DNA of 64,000 bases from Taibaiella sp. (GTDB lineage: Bacteria; Bacteroidota; Bacteroidia; Chitinophagales; Chitinophagaceae), in the NCBI GenBank assembly GCA_019638495.1, contig JAHBTQ010000001.1, positions 248,001 to 312,000 on the forward strand, given 5' to 3'. A program made the translations under genes and the position numbers. Below the pieces are notes generated by a model that was not told the DNA's origin, ran no database searches, and was given only the letters and a program-made list of their open reading frames with translations. This document shows positions 34,971-42,399 of the stretch, in pieces (the first letter of the stretch is position 1; each line of letters opens with the position of its first letter).

Positions 34971-35005
34971 CGATCCTAATTCCCAATCCCCAATTCCTAA
35001 TTCCC
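34971..35005 (+). repeat. Right inverted repeat of the four-helix-bundle cassette
   Basis: C-rich AATTCC sequence starting CGATCCTAATTCCCAATCCC, the inverted partner of 34459-34492. A second, shorter set of AATTCC units lies at 34934-34962. Confidence 0.6.
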
Positions 35006-35012
35006 CAAAAGG

Positions 35013-35309
35013 TTACATGTATTTTACTTCATCAGGCAAATCGTAGAACGTCGGGTGACGGTAGATCTTATCCATCGCTGGTTCGTACATCGACGCCGAT
35101 TCACCTGGGTCTGAAGCATGAATGTTCTTGCTCTCTACCACCCATATACTCACTCCCTCCATGCGTCGTGTATACACATCACGTGCATTTTCTATCGCCA
35201 TCTGTGCATCGGCTGCATGCAGGCTACCCGCATGTTTGTGGTCCAGCCCTGCCTTACTACGAATGAACACCTCCCACAGAGGCCATTCTCTTTTATTGCT
35301 ATTATCCAT
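35013..35309 (-). CDS. paaB: Phenylacetyl-CoA epoxidase subunit PaaB
   Basis: 98-residue small subunit of the phenylacetyl-CoA epoxidase. It begins MDNSNKREWPLWEVFIRSKA, which holds the family's WPLWEVFIR motif, then GLDHKHAGSLHAADAQMAIE and NARDVYTRRMEGVSIWVVES. PaaB is needed for a functional complex and mediates electron transfer contact. Standard length. It is downstream of paaA, separated by 72 bases that contain a tandem palindrome pair. Confidence 0.95.
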   Translation of the reverse strand: MDNSNKREWPLWEVFIRSKAGLDHKHAGSLHAADAQMAIENARDVYTRRMEGVSIWVVESKNIHASDPGESASMYEPAMDKIYRHPTFYDLPDEVKYM

Positions 35310-35335
35310 TTCAATTTCCTTTTACTAATAAACAT

Positions 35336-35382
35336 CTCCCCTTTAGGGGTCGGGGGTCGTCTCCCCTTTAGGGGTCGGGGGT
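35336..35382. repeat. Two tandem copies of a CCCCTTTAGGGG palindrome unit
   Basis: Two identical 22-base copies (35336-35357 and 35361-35382), period 25, each with the hairpin CCCC-TTTA-GGGG and a GTCGGGGGT tail. They sit in the paaA-paaB gap, at the paaA stop. REP-like elements of this kind recur at 57820-57831 and, in another form, at 39607-39625. Confidence 0.75.
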
Positions 35383-36323
35383 TACGCAGCTTTCTTCCGC
35401 GCCTTCCGCTTCTCAGCATGTGCCATAGCCGCATCGCGCACCCACTGTCCTTCTTCCCATGCCTTCTTACGCGCATCCAGGCGTTGCTTGTTGCACGGTC
35501 CGTTTCCTTTTACCACGTTCCAGAATTCGTCCCAGTTTATCTTGCCAAAGTCGTAATGTCCGCGCTCTTCGTTCCACTTAATGTCAGCATCCGGCATATC
35601 CAGGCCTAATACCTTAGCCTGCTCCACCGTCACGTCTACAAATTTCTGGCGCAGTTCGTCATTCGTAAAGCGTTTTATCTTCCACCTCACACTCTGCTCT
35701 GTGTTCGGGCTCTCCGCATCCGGCGGCCCAAACATCATCAGCGATGGCCACCACCAGCGGTTAAAGGCATCCTGGGCCAGCTTGCGCTGCACTTCCGTAC
35801 CCTTAGACAACGTCAGCATTATCTCAAAACCCTGACGCTGGTGAAAGCTCTCCTCCTTACACACGCGCACCATCGCACGCGCATACGGACCGTAAGATGT
35901 GCGGCACAGCGGCACCTGGTTCATAATGGCAGCACCATCTACCAGCCAGCCTATCGCACCCATATCTGCCCACGTCAGTGTAGGGTAGTTGAATATTGAA
36001 GAATACTTAGCCTTACCGGTGTGCAGCTGCTGGTACATCTCATCCCGGCTAATGCCCAGTGTTTCTGCAGCGCTGTACAAATAAAGACCGTGACCAGCCT
36101 CATCCTGCACCTTAGCCAGCAATACTGCCTTGCGGCGCAGTGATGGGGCACGCGTTATCCAGTTGCCCTCTGGCAGCATACCTATTATTTCGCTGTGGGC
36201 ATGCTGAGATATCTGCCTTATGAGCGTCTTGCGATAGTCTTCAGGCATCCAGTCTTTGGGCTCTATGGTAATGTCCCTGTCTATCAGGCTGTCAAAATGC
36301 TCCTGGAAAGAGTTTGTAGACAT
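35382..36323 (-). CDS. paaA: Phenylacetyl-CoA epoxidase catalytic subunit PaaA
   Basis: 313-residue ferritin-like di-iron subunit that epoxidises phenylacetyl-CoA. Iron-ligand ExxH patterns: [19 protein letters not shown] and [16 protein letters not shown]. The [20 protein letters not shown] segment and [20 protein letters not shown] are typical PaaA. The tail is rich in K/R/A. It heads the paa operon; paaD, paaE and the other pathway genes (paaG, Z, J, K) are not in the window, so the pathway is incomplete here. Confidence 0.95.
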   Translation of the reverse strand: MSTNSFQEHFDSLIDRDITIEPKDWMPEDYRKTLIRQISQHAHSEIIGMLPEGNWITRAPSLRRKAVLLAKVQDEAGHGLYLYSAAETLGISRDEMYQQLHTGKAKYSSIFNYPTLTWADMGAIGWLVDGAAIMNQVPLCRTSYGPYARAMVRVCKEESFHQRQGFEIMLTLSKGTEVQRKLAQDAFNRWWWPSLMMFGPPDAESPNTEQSVRWKIKRFTNDELRQKFVDVTVEQAKVLGLDMPDADIKWNEERGHYDFGKINWDEFWNVVKGNGPCNKQRLDARKKAWEEGQWVRDAAMAHAEKRKARKKAA

Positions 36324-36344
36324 GTATAGTATTTTTTTAAACTA

Positions 36345-36352
36345 CAAATATA
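36345..36352 (-). promoter_or_regulatory. -7 box of the paa operon
   Basis: TATATTTG on the minus strand, perfect TAnnTTTG, 21 bases before the paaA ATG. No -33 TTTG found. Confidence 0.4.
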
Positions 36353-36628
36353 ATCCATTCCGCCCATCTTAAAGATGGCTCCTTGTTAAAAAGATACATT
36401 GTGATGGTCCTTCTCAGTAGCTCCGGCTTCTGGGTCGTGGTTATCTGCCACCTTTTGTGTGGACTTTATCCAAACCCTTAGGGTGACCCTCCCGATTTCT
36501 GTTCTCGCCGTGCTTTGCGCCTACTTTGCGCTTACTTCGCGCCCTTTGCGGTTTGCCTTTATGGAAAACTCGCCCAAATGCGTCTTATTACTACGACAAA
36601 ACACTAACACCGTATCTTCATAACACTT
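36353..36628. other. Intergenic region between paaA and the sigma factor gene
   Basis: About 280 bases between divergent genes. It contains four short CTTTGCG-like units at 36513, 36524, 36535 (CTTCGCG) and 36544, spaced 11, 11 and 9 bases. No gene is supported. Confidence 0.5.
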
Positions 36629-37195
36629 TTGTCACGCGCCACCCAACATAGCAACCTCACAGATGAAGAACTGCTCGCCGCTTATCGGCGGGATGGCAAC
36701 AATCATTGGCTTGGACTTGTTTTGCAACGCTACACGGCCCTCTTACTGGGCGTTGCCTATAAGTACCTAAAAGACCGGGACCAGGCCGAAGACGCAGTAC
36801 AGCATGTTTTTGAAACTACCCTCACCCGCCTGCCCCCGGAACCCATCAACAATTTCAAAGGCTGGCTATATATTCTTATGCGAAACTATTGCTTTCAGCA
36901 GCTACGCCACAAAGACTATCATCTTGCTGACGAGGCCATCTCATCAATAGCGGTAGAGGAAGCGGAAAGTGAAGATTTAATGGAGCGAGAGCACACACTT
37001 GAGCAGCTTTCAGAAGCACTGGAGCAACTGAATCCTGAGCAGCAAACAGCACTGAAACGATTCTACCTCCAGAAACAGAGCTATGAACAGATTATCACTG
37101 CAACCGGGTATACCTTTATGCAGGTAAAGAGCTACATACAGAACGGAAAACGAAACCTGAAAATGATCTTAGAAAAGAAGTTGCGCCAGAAGTGA
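36629..37195 (+). CDS. ECF-type RNA polymerase sigma factor
   Basis: 188 residues with region 2 (YTALLLGVAYKYLKDRDQAE, then DAVQHVFETTLTRLP) and region 4 (LEQLNPEQQTALKRFYLQKQ, then SYEQIITATGYTFMQVKSYI), the two-domain plan of group 4 sigma factors. The start is a TTG (reading SRATQHSNLTDEELLAAYRR); no in-frame ATG precedes region 2. Its stop overlaps the next gene's ATG (TGATG), and that gene looks like its membrane anti-sigma factor. The stimulus is unknown. Confidence 0.85.
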   Translation: MSRATQHSNLTDEELLAAYRRDGNNHWLGLVLQRYTALLLGVAYKYLKDRDQAEDAVQHVFETTLTRLPPEPINNFKGWLYILMRNYCFQQLRHKDYHLADEAISSIAVEEAESEDLMEREHTLEQLSEALEQLNPEQQTALKRFYLQKQSYEQIITATGYTFMQVKSYIQNGKRNLKMILEKKLRQK

Positions 37196-37548
37196 TGAGC
37201 GAAATTAATAACATACCACCGTTTGACCGTAATCCTGGCAGGCTCAGCGAAGAAAAGCTGCTGGCATACCTTGAGGGCAAGCTATCTCCGGCAGAACAGC
37301 GGGAAGTAGAGTTATTGCTTTCGGAAGAAGGAATGGAAAGTGACGCTATCGATGGGCTAAAGGCCATGCCGCCAGCAGACCGACGCCAATCTGTAACCAG
37401 GCTCGACAAGAAGCTACGCAGGCAACTGACAGGCAAGAAACGCCGCAGGCGGCAGTCTAAGCCCGATGTTCTGCAACTCGTTATAGCCGTGATTGTCATC
37501 CTCTTACTTGCAGCGCTCGCCTACGCGGTTACACGATATGCGCTCTGA
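37195..37548 (+). CDS. Probable anti-sigma factor, single-pass membrane protein
   Basis: 117 residues. The N-terminal part (LSEEKLLAYLEGKLSPAEQR, then EVELLLSEEGMESDAIDGLK) is the helical domain found at the start of many Bacteroidota anti-sigma factors and lacks zinc ligands. After a very basic stretch (KKRRRRQSK) comes one membrane helix (LQLVIAVIVILLLAALAYAV) at the C terminus, with almost nothing beyond it. So the sensor part outside the membrane is missing or short. Location and overlap with the sigma gene suggest it sequesters that factor; I infer this from context. Confidence 0.7.
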   Translation: MSEINNIPPFDRNPGRLSEEKLLAYLEGKLSPAEQREVELLLSEEGMESDAIDGLKAMPPADRRQSVTRLDKKLRRQLTGKKRRRRQSKPDVLQLVIAVIVILLLAALAYAVTRYAL

Positions 37549-37570
37549 TACCGTAGAGCACAAAAATAGT

Positions 37571-37596
37571 GAGGCCGTCCACGAAAGGACGGCCTC
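37571..37596 (+). terminator. Terminator after the sigma/anti-sigma pair
   Basis: Ten-base-pair stem GAGGCCGTCC (37571-37580) / GGACGGCCTC (37587-37596) followed by TTTT. Confidence 0.85.
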
Positions 37597-37677
37597 TTTT
37601 CTATTCACCCATCACACAAAACTAATGGTCTTAATTCACCTGTTTTAATCTTAACTCGTCTGTCTGTTCTCCAATGG

Positions 37678-38268
37678 TTATTTTGCTTTTCCGAATTCCA
37701 TTTTCAGGATCATAGTCACTTCGTCACCTACCACAGCGCCACCGGCTTCTGTAAGTGTGTTCCACTTAAGGCCGAATTCTTTGCGGCTGATCGTAGCAGT
37801 AGTCTTGAAGCCAGCCTTTGTGTTACCCCATGGGTCCTTTACAGTACCGCCATAGGTCACATTGAACTTTACCTTTTTCGTTACGTCGCGAATTGTGAGG
37901 TTACCTTCCAGTGTATAGTTGTTACCCTTACCCTTCTTGAAAGATGTGCTCTTGAAAACCATCTTCGGATACTTCTCTGCATTAAAGAAGTCATCACTTT
38001 TCAGATGTTCATCACGCTTTTCATTGTCTGTGTTGATACTTGCTACGTCAACAGTGAAATTGATAGAAGCATTATTGAAATCATCCGTCGGTGCATCTAT
38101 TGTACCATCAAACTTGCGGAAACTACCCTCTACCTCAGAAACCACCAGGTGGCTTACAGAGAATTTTACATTTGAGTGGCTTGCATCCACATTCCATTTC
38201 GATTGAGCGTTTACGCTCGTTGCAGCCAGCATTGCTATTGCCGCAAACATCATTTTTACTTTTTTCAT
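37678..38268 (-). CDS. YceI-family periplasmic lipid-binding protein
   Basis: 196 residues from the ATG at 38268; an in-frame extension to 38322 crosses the promoter. Signal peptide to residue 22 (ending TSVNAQ). The beta-barrel starts KWNVDASHSNVKFSVSHLVV and continues through FRKFDGTIDAPTDDFNNASI, HLKSDDFFNAEKYPKMVFKS and GNLTIRDVTKKVKFNVTYGG. YceI proteins resemble lipocalins and bind isoprenoid chains in the periplasm. The promoter is a perfect -33/-7 pair. Confidence 0.92.
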   Translation of the reverse strand: MKKVKMMFAAIAMLAATSVNAQSKWNVDASHSNVKFSVSHLVVSEVEGSFRKFDGTIDAPTDDFNNASINFTVDVASINTDNEKRDEHLKSDDFFNAEKYPKMVFKSTSFKKGKGNNYTLEGNLTIRDVTKKVKFNVTYGGTVKDPWGNTKAGFKTTATISRKEFGLKWNTLTEAGGAVVGDEVTMILKMEFGKAK

Positions 38269-38303
38269 TGTTTGTTCTTTACGTGTTTGGTTGAATTCTG
38301 ATG

Positions 38304-38334
38304 CAAATATATGTACGTACATGCATTTAGCAAA
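38304..38334 (-). promoter_or_regulatory. Promoter of yceI
   Basis: On the minus strand TTTG (38334-38331), exactly 19 bases, TATATTTG (38311-38304). The best promoter match in the window; it supports the ATG at 38268. Confidence 0.7.
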
Positions 38335-38462
38335 TCAGGAAAGCTTATAGCATTATAATCAACTACTTTTTGCAATATGGATAATTGCGTTTCGAACCTT
38401 TTTTGCAGGCGCGGTTTTGGCACATAGCTGTGTGTTCCGCCAATCCGTGCCGCACATAAGTT

Positions 38463-38479
38463 GGCGGTTTGCAACCGCC
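38463..38479. repeat. Short hairpin upstream of asd
   Basis: GGCGGTT-TGC-AACCGCC, seven base pairs with a three-base loop, 70 bases before the asd start. It may be a REP-like element or a leader structure; no T run follows. Confidence 0.4.
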
Positions 38480-38504
38480 CACAATACGCCAAACCTACTT
38501 TTCC

Positions 38505-38512
38505 TACTTTTG
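38505..38512 (+). promoter_or_regulatory. -7 box of asd
   Basis: TACTTTTG, matching TAnnTTTG, 20 bases before the ATG at 38533; supports that start over an upstream one at 38461. Confidence 0.45.
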
Positions 38513-38532
38513 CCCTTCATTCAAACCAAAAC

Positions 38533-39522
38533 ATGAAAGTAGCAGTAGTAGGCGCCACCGGGCTGGTGGGCAGCACCATGATGAAGGTGCTTGAAGAAAG
38601 AAATTTCCCGTTGACGGAACTCATTCCCGTGGCATCGGAAAAATCTGTGGGTATGGAAGTAACCTACAAGGGTAAGAAGTACCCTGTAGTTTCAGCCGAT
38701 ACTGCCATTGCTATGAAACCGGCACTCGCATTGTTTTCGGCCGGTGGCAGCACATCGCTGGAGCTGGCTCCAAAGTTTGCGGCGGTTGGCTGTCGTGTGG
38801 TGGACAACTCATCTGCATGGCGAATGAAAGAAGGCATAAAGCTGGTAGTACCTGAAGTAAACGGGCACACGCTCACAAAAGACGACTTCATTATTGCCAA
38901 TCCTAACTGCTCTACTATACAAATGGTGATGGTGCTTGACCCAATTCATAGAAAGTACGGCATCAAGCGCGTAGTCGTCAGCACGTATCAGTCAGTGAGC
39001 GGCACAGGACAGAAAGCCGTAAAAGAAATGATGGACCAGCGTGCGGGCAGCACTGAACACAATGTATATCCCCACCGTATAGACATGAATGTACTTCCCC
39101 ACATTGATGTATTCCAGGACAATGGTTATACAAAGGAAGAAATGAAAATGTCTCAGGAGACATGTAAGATAATGGGCGATGACAATATCAGGGTTACCGC
39201 TACTACCGTTCGCGTACCGGTATCGGGTGGGCACAGCGAAAGCGTAAATATCGAGATGCACAGCGAATTTGACGAGAATGACATCCGAGCCTTGCTCGAT
39301 CCGTTGCCGGGAATTATTGTAGTTGACAACCCTGCCATGAACGCATACCCTATGCCACTGCACGCAGAAGGCAAGGACGATGTGTTTGTAGGTCGCATTC
39401 GCCGCGACTATTCACAGCCCAATACCCTTAATTGCTGGATAGTTGCCGACAACCTGCGAAAAGGTGCAGCTACCAATGCTGTGCAGATAGCCAAGCTGCT
39501 GCACACCAACGGCTGGATATAA
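38533..39522 (+). CDS. asd: Aspartate-semialdehyde dehydrogenase
   Basis: 329-residue cytosolic NADPH-dependent enzyme of the lysine/threonine/methionine and diaminopimelate pathway. It begins MKVAVVGATGLVGSTMMKVL. LFSAGGSTSLELAPKFAAVG leads to VPEVNGH and FIIANPNCSTIQMVMVLDPI, with the catalytic cysteine in PNCST; the later VPVSGGHSESVNIEMH supplies the catalytic histidine. The start at 38533 fits the family; the extra 24 residues upstream to 38461 precede the -7 box. It ends at a strong terminator. Confidence 0.96.
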   Translation: MKVAVVGATGLVGSTMMKVLEERNFPLTELIPVASEKSVGMEVTYKGKKYPVVSADTAIAMKPALALFSAGGSTSLELAPKFAAVGCRVVDNSSAWRMKEGIKLVVPEVNGHTLTKDDFIIANPNCSTIQMVMVLDPIHRKYGIKRVVVSTYQSVSGTGQKAVKEMMDQRAGSTEHNVYPHRIDMNVLPHIDVFQDNGYTKEEMKMSQETCKIMGDDNIRVTATTVRVPVSGGHSESVNIEMHSEFDENDIRALLDPLPGIIVVDNPAMNAYPMPLHAEGKDDVFVGRIRRDYSQPNTLNCWIVADNLRKGAATNAVQIAKLLHTNGWI

Positions 39523-39543
39523 CTGATGAATTTACTCCAGATA

Positions 39544-39575
39544 AAAAGAGGAATGGCAGCGGCCATTCCTCTTTT
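39544..39575. terminator. Bidirectional terminator between asd and a T9SS protein
   Basis: Fourteen-base-pair stem AAAAGAGGAATGGC (39544-39557) / GCCATTCCTCTTTT (39562-39575) with an AGCG loop. Confidence 0.85.
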
Positions 39576-39606
39576 CTTATGATAATTCAGCACTTATTCG
39601 ACCTCA

Positions 39607-39625
39607 CCCTCTCCTTTGGAGAGGG
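39607..39625. repeat. REP-like palindrome CCCTCTCC-TTT-GGAGAGGG
   Basis: Eight-base-pair palindrome followed by CCGGGGAGAGG, resembling dispersed intergenic palindromes common in Bacteroidota genomes, from memory. It lies just after the stop of the convergent T9SS protein. Confidence 0.6.
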
Positions 39626-39637
39626 CCGGGGAGAGGT

Positions 39638-42256
39638 TTACCTTACCATTACCTTTTTTGTGTACCTGCTATTGCCGCTTACCGCATTTACAAAATAAAT
39701 ACCCGGCGGCCTGTTTAGCCTTATCTCTTCTTCGGTATTAGTTCGTAGTTGTTGCTCATGCACCACCCTACCCATCACATCGGTAATGACCACGTGTGCC
39801 GGCGCGTTACCACCATCCACGCTATACCTGATAACAAATGTTCCGTTGTTAGGATTGGGGTATACAGTAATCCCATCCGGGAGCTGTGCTACTTCACCCA
39901 CGCCCACAGGGCAGCCAACCGGGTTGCGTACCTTGATTCTGAATTTAACCGCTACAGTTCCACAAGAGCTTGTTACGGTATAAACGATGGTATCATATCC
40001 GGGGGCCACACCGGTGACAACACCTGTAGCTGATACCGTGGCCAGCGACGGATTCGTTGACGTCCACACGCCACCGCCGGTTGCGCAATGCAGTGTATCC
40101 GTAAATCCCGGGCATACACTATCCACTCCGGTAATAGGCGCCACGAATAGCGTTGTTGCCACATTCACAGTCACCGTGGCGGTTGCAGTGCCGCAACCAT
40201 TTGTCACAGTGTAGGATATTACCGTAGTGCCTGCAGCAATACCTGCTACTACTCCCGTGGTTGACACTGTACCCACGCCCGGCGTACTGCTGCTCCATGT
40301 GCCACCGCTTACACTGCTGCTAAGACTGGTGGTCATACCAATGCAGGCAGAGGTAACACCTGATATTGTACCGGCATCAGGTGCAGCGCTAACAGTTACA
40401 ATCCGCGTCACCGTGCAGCCTGATACTGTATAGGAAATAGTAGAAGTACCCACGGCAATACCCGTCACGACACCGCCGGAAGAAATTGTAGCTACAGTAG
40501 GTGTAGTAGATGTCCATGCGCCCCCGGGCGTTGCACACGCCAGTGATGTGGTGCTGCCTACACACACTGTAGCAGTGCCGGTAATCGGCTCCGTGCCACA
40601 GAATACGTTACCGAAAATATAGTCGCCTGCTATGGATACGAGCGCTATCCCGGTGACTGGCTGGGATGTATAGGGTGATACGGTATTGGCTGACGCCACA
40701 GGTGCAGACAACCACGCTGCTGAAGAAAACTTCTGCGACTGGAAGGCCGCGTTACTGCCGCCCAGTATGTCGGCTGCATTGTAGGTGGCTACGGGTGTAA
40801 TTGTAGTAGGTCCTGATGCTCCATATGTGGTTATCGTCCAGTAGTGATTGGCCATGTTGGAGCTGGTGAGGCCGGACGTTCCTACCGAAGGATGCAGGCC
40901 ATTTGTAGTCTTCAGGCCTATGCTGCCACCGGTACCTGACCCGGTAAATGTGAGCTGCATGGGTGCATAGTTTACATCTCCCACTTCGTAGTTCACACTC
41001 GTCAATCCTGAAATTGTCTTTATCAGCGTGCCATTGACGTAGGATGTTGCTCCCGCTCCACTCACAGCCCCGGCGCTTCCAGGCGTAGTCATGGTAAAAG
41101 CCCCTGTATTCAGAATGCCTGCAGTAAAAACAAGCGAGCCCGTGGTGGATACAGAACTTGACAATGTTACTCCCGCGGCATTGCTCACCGTAAGCTTAGA
41201 CGGAGATACCAGCGATACCGGCATGTAACTACCCGGCACCTGCGGAACTGTTCCGTTGAACGTATAGTTTGCATCTGTGGCAAAGGAAGTGGTGCCGCTC
41301 GTCGTTATCGCACCGTTCACACCTCCGGCATGGGCCACAACCAGTGTAGCAAGACTGCTGAGCGTGAATTTCCTCGTGCCATTAACAATGTAAGACGACG
41401 GACAAATGAGGGTACCATTGACGGTAATGCCAAATGCTGCTGCACCTGTTGTGGTACTGAAGTTGTTTGATAGTTGGGCAGTGCAGCCTGCGTCTACAAA
41501 TATGTTCGTGCCAGACCATGTTGCTGTTGAGACGTTTTCTATCATCATAGTGCCGGAGGCCGATGGCCATGCGAGGTGCACTGTGCTCGTAGTGCCCGCA
41601 CCCGTGCTCAGCATGGCTGCTGTTCCTGTGAAGCTGCAGTTGCCGTATACGTTGTGCACTATGTCCGCACCTGCACCACCCGCAGTAAATGTTCCGGCTG
41701 TCATACTGAAATTGCCGTGTGTATTCCAGTTTATGTCGCTGCTGGCACCTGATGTTGCAATGTTCCCGCCACTCATCGTAAAGTTTCCGTTCACATTCAC
41801 ATTCAGTATCGTAGTACTGGCTATAGAGTTAGCTGCACCCGCCGACATTGTAGCATTGCCGTTGATAGTGAAGTTGCAGGTAGTGCCTGCACCACCCAGG
41901 CTTAGCGTACCTCCACTGAAGTCAACGTTGCCATGAACAATGATAGTGAATGTACTGCCGGCACCGGACATAGATATTGTGCCGCCCGTGCCAAATGTGA
42001 GCGTAGACACGGTGGAGGCAGCGGTGCCTATGGTCCACGTGGCAGATGCAGGCAGTGTCATTGAATGGACAACAGTCCATGTATCTCCGGGCGTTGTGAA
42101 ACTTGATGGAGAGACGCTACCGTCAGTCCAGTTGGTCAGTGTGTTTACCGGCCCGGCGGCTGCTGTGGTCCACGCCGTTGCGAAAGATTGATGATGACAC
42201 AAAAGGGTAACAAGCACAAATGCAACCTGTACACCTACTTTCAGTAATGACCTCAT
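39638..42256 (-). CDS. Secreted beta-helix/Ig-like protein with type A T9SS signal
   Basis: 872 residues. Signal peptide 1-27 (ending HQSFAT). Residues about 95-240 are repeats of about 30 residues rich in G, N, S and T (NGNATMSAGAA; NGNFTMSGGNIATSG; HGNFSMTAGTFTAGG), suggesting a parallel beta-helix. A central beta domain follows. Three Ig-like units (ITGTATVCVGSTTSLACATP, SGVTSACIGMTTSLSSSVSG and ITGVDSVCPGFTDTLHCATG) match the module of the 2611-residue protein. The C-terminal 80 residues, starting VYPNPNNGTFVIRYSV, form a T9SS sorting domain. Surface protein; ligand unknown. Confidence 0.85.
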   Translation of the reverse strand: MRSLLKVGVQVAFVLVTLLCHHQSFATAWTTAAAGPVNTLTNWTDGSVSPSSFTTPGDTWTVVHSMTLPASATWTIGTAASTVSTLTFGTGGTISMSGAGSTFTIIVHGNVDFSGGTLSLGGAGTTCNFTINGNATMSAGAANSIASTTILNVNVNGNFTMSGGNIATSGASSDINWNTHGNFSMTAGTFTAGGAGADIVHNVYGNCSFTGTAAMLSTGAGTTSTVHLAWPSASGTMMIENVSTATWSGTNIFVDAGCTAQLSNNFSTTTGAAAFGITVNGTLICPSSYIVNGTRKFTLSSLATLVVAHAGGVNGAITTSGTTSFATDANYTFNGTVPQVPGSYMPVSLVSPSKLTVSNAAGVTLSSSVSTTGSLVFTAGILNTGAFTMTTPGSAGAVSGAGATSYVNGTLIKTISGLTSVNYEVGDVNYAPMQLTFTGSGTGGSIGLKTTNGLHPSVGTSGLTSSNMANHYWTITTYGASGPTTITPVATYNAADILGGSNAAFQSQKFSSAAWLSAPVASANTVSPYTSQPVTGIALVSIAGDYIFGNVFCGTEPITGTATVCVGSTTSLACATPGGAWTSTTPTVATISSGGVVTGIAVGTSTISYTVSGCTVTRIVTVSAAPDAGTISGVTSACIGMTTSLSSSVSGGTWSSSTPGVGTVSTTGVVAGIAAGTTVISYTVTNGCGTATATVTVNVATTLFVAPITGVDSVCPGFTDTLHCATGGGVWTSTNPSLATVSATGVVTGVAPGYDTIVYTVTSSCGTVAVKFRIKVRNPVGCPVGVGEVAQLPDGITVYPNPNNGTFVIRYSVDGGNAPAHVVITDVMGRVVHEQQLRTNTEEEIRLNRPPGIYFVNAVSGNSRYTKKVMVR

Positions 42257-42354
42257 GACTCAGATGTTTGGGGTGAAGAAAAATCCTGCTCCGCTCATGC
42301 CACACAAAGAACTTCCATAAAAATAATAATTATTCAATTGTAATGGCATAAAAA

Positions 42355-42379
42355 ATCTCCCCCATTTTTTGGGGGAGAT
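42355..42379 (-). terminator. Terminator of the choice-of-anchor/Ig-like gene
   Basis: Stem ATCTCCCCCA (42355-42364) / TGGGGGAGAT (42370-42379); on the minus strand it is followed by TTTTTT. It lies 21 bases beyond the stop at 42400. Confidence 0.8.
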
Positions 42380-42399
42380 CAACAATAGTATCAGAATGA

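Noticed and set aside
34459..35005. Diversity-generating retroelement
   Set aside because: No reverse transcriptase, template/variable repeat pair or variable protein nearby; the four-helix-bundle relationship alone is not enough.
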